A program made the translations under genes and the position numbers. A stretch of DNA of 5,020 nucleotides from Synechococcales cyanobacterium PMM_0036 (lineage in GTDB: Bacteria; Cyanobacteriota; Cyanobacteriia; Elainellales; Elainellaceae), in assembly GCA_949127645.1 (NCBI GenBank), contig CASBQM010000657.1, positions 1 to 5,020 on the forward strand, read 5' to 3'. The notes beneath the pieces are model-generated. The model searched no databases and was not told the DNA's origin. It saw only the letters and a list, made by a program, of their open reading frames with translations. This document shows, in pieces, positions 4,923 to 5,020 of the stretch; the stretch's first letter is position 1; each line of letters opens with the position of its first letter.

Positions 4923-5020
4923 TGGCGACCATCTTTAATTGGAGCAAAGGTGAGGTTCCGCACTGGTACTCCATTGCGTGGCTGGTGGTCTGGTTCCCGG
5001 CGGTCTGGATCGGCTATAAA
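4922..5020 (+). CDS. Possible start of a downstream reading frame, truncated by the window edge
   Basis: The frame is open from just after a TGA at 4913-4915 to the edge and contains no ATG; GTG at 4922 is the only start-like codon. The peptide is Trp-rich and hydrophobic from about the eleventh residue (VPHWYSIAWLVVWFP, then AVWIGYK), resembling a membrane segment. Composition becomes more GC-rich than the preceding spacer. However, a good splice donor (AAAG|GTGAGG, GT at 4950-4951) lies inside it, a second frame is also open from 4884, and a TATA-like element ends the window. Any of these may make the frame accidental. I recognise no family. Confidence 0.2.
   Translation, partial: MATIFNWSKGEVPHWYSIAWLVVWFPAVWIGYK
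5015..5020 (+). promoter_or_regulatory. TATA box-like element at the window edge
   Basis: The last bases are GGCTATAAA, a good TATA-box core in GC-rich surroundings, as in many core promoters. If real, transcription would start about 25-30 bases beyond the window, making the gap to the upstream poly(A) site only about 250 bases. What follows cannot be seen. Confidence 0.3.

Noticed and set aside
4923..4940. Second possible primer-binding site (TGGCGACC start) suggesting an LTR retrotransposon after 4922
   Set aside because: The complement again lacks the conserved T-stem base and would make an A/T-rich T-stem. The sequence upstream does not match the window start as an LTR copy would.
1..5020. 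CRISPR array, tRNA, rRNA or bacterial operon features
   Set aside because: No regularly spaced repeats, cloverleaf or rRNA-like sequence was seen. The signals around the long gene are eukaryotic.

Overview
The window looks like eukaryotic DNA, probably metazoan or a virus or mobile element living in an animal genome. It has a compact RNA polymerase II promoter (paired CCAAT boxes, a palindromic CACGTG E-box and an Sp1-type GC box). It also has a Kozak-type start at 792, an ATTAAA poly(A) signal, consensus splice donors, and one long intronless reading frame with no Shine-Dalgarno context. CpG is abundant in the coding region, which argues against a heavily methylated vertebrate locus. I cannot name the species or the element.

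Layout. Positions 1-263 are non-coding upstream DNA with small inverted repeats, a weak TATA-like site and a CTCF-like motif. Positions 264-331 hold the dense promoter cluster. Positions 345-791 are the 5' leader, with three upstream ATGs and good candidate splice sites that could remove them. Positions 792-4742 encode one 1316-residue protein. A perfect 11-bp hairpin and an ATTAAA signal follow within 45 bases of the stop codon. The rest (4800-5020) is a short AT-rich spacer rich in inverted repeats, then a more GC-rich edge that may open another gene.

The protein belongs to no family I recognise. In order it has: an acidic disordered N-terminus; a cluster of TQT-type motifs resembling dynein light chain LC8 binding sites; a linker with proline- and arginine-rich patches; a roughly 400-residue hydrophobic-patterned core that is probably folded; a basic/acidic low-complexity linker with a duplicated 23-residue unit; two tandem Cys/His modules with nearly identical spacing; and a strongly basic tail with SV40-like nuclear localisation signals, CDK-type sites and SUMO-interaction-like motifs. 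This suggests a nuclear, nucleic-acid- or chromatin-associated scaffold. The acidic-head, helical-core, zinc-binding-basic-tail order is loosely like a Gag or a viral nuclear protein, but no LTR, tRNA primer site, CCHC knuckle or pol is visible.

The best leads are the unfamiliar tandem Cys/His modules, the LC8-like motif cluster, and the hairpin that buries a consensus U1 (5' splice) sequence one base upstream of the poly(A) signal.
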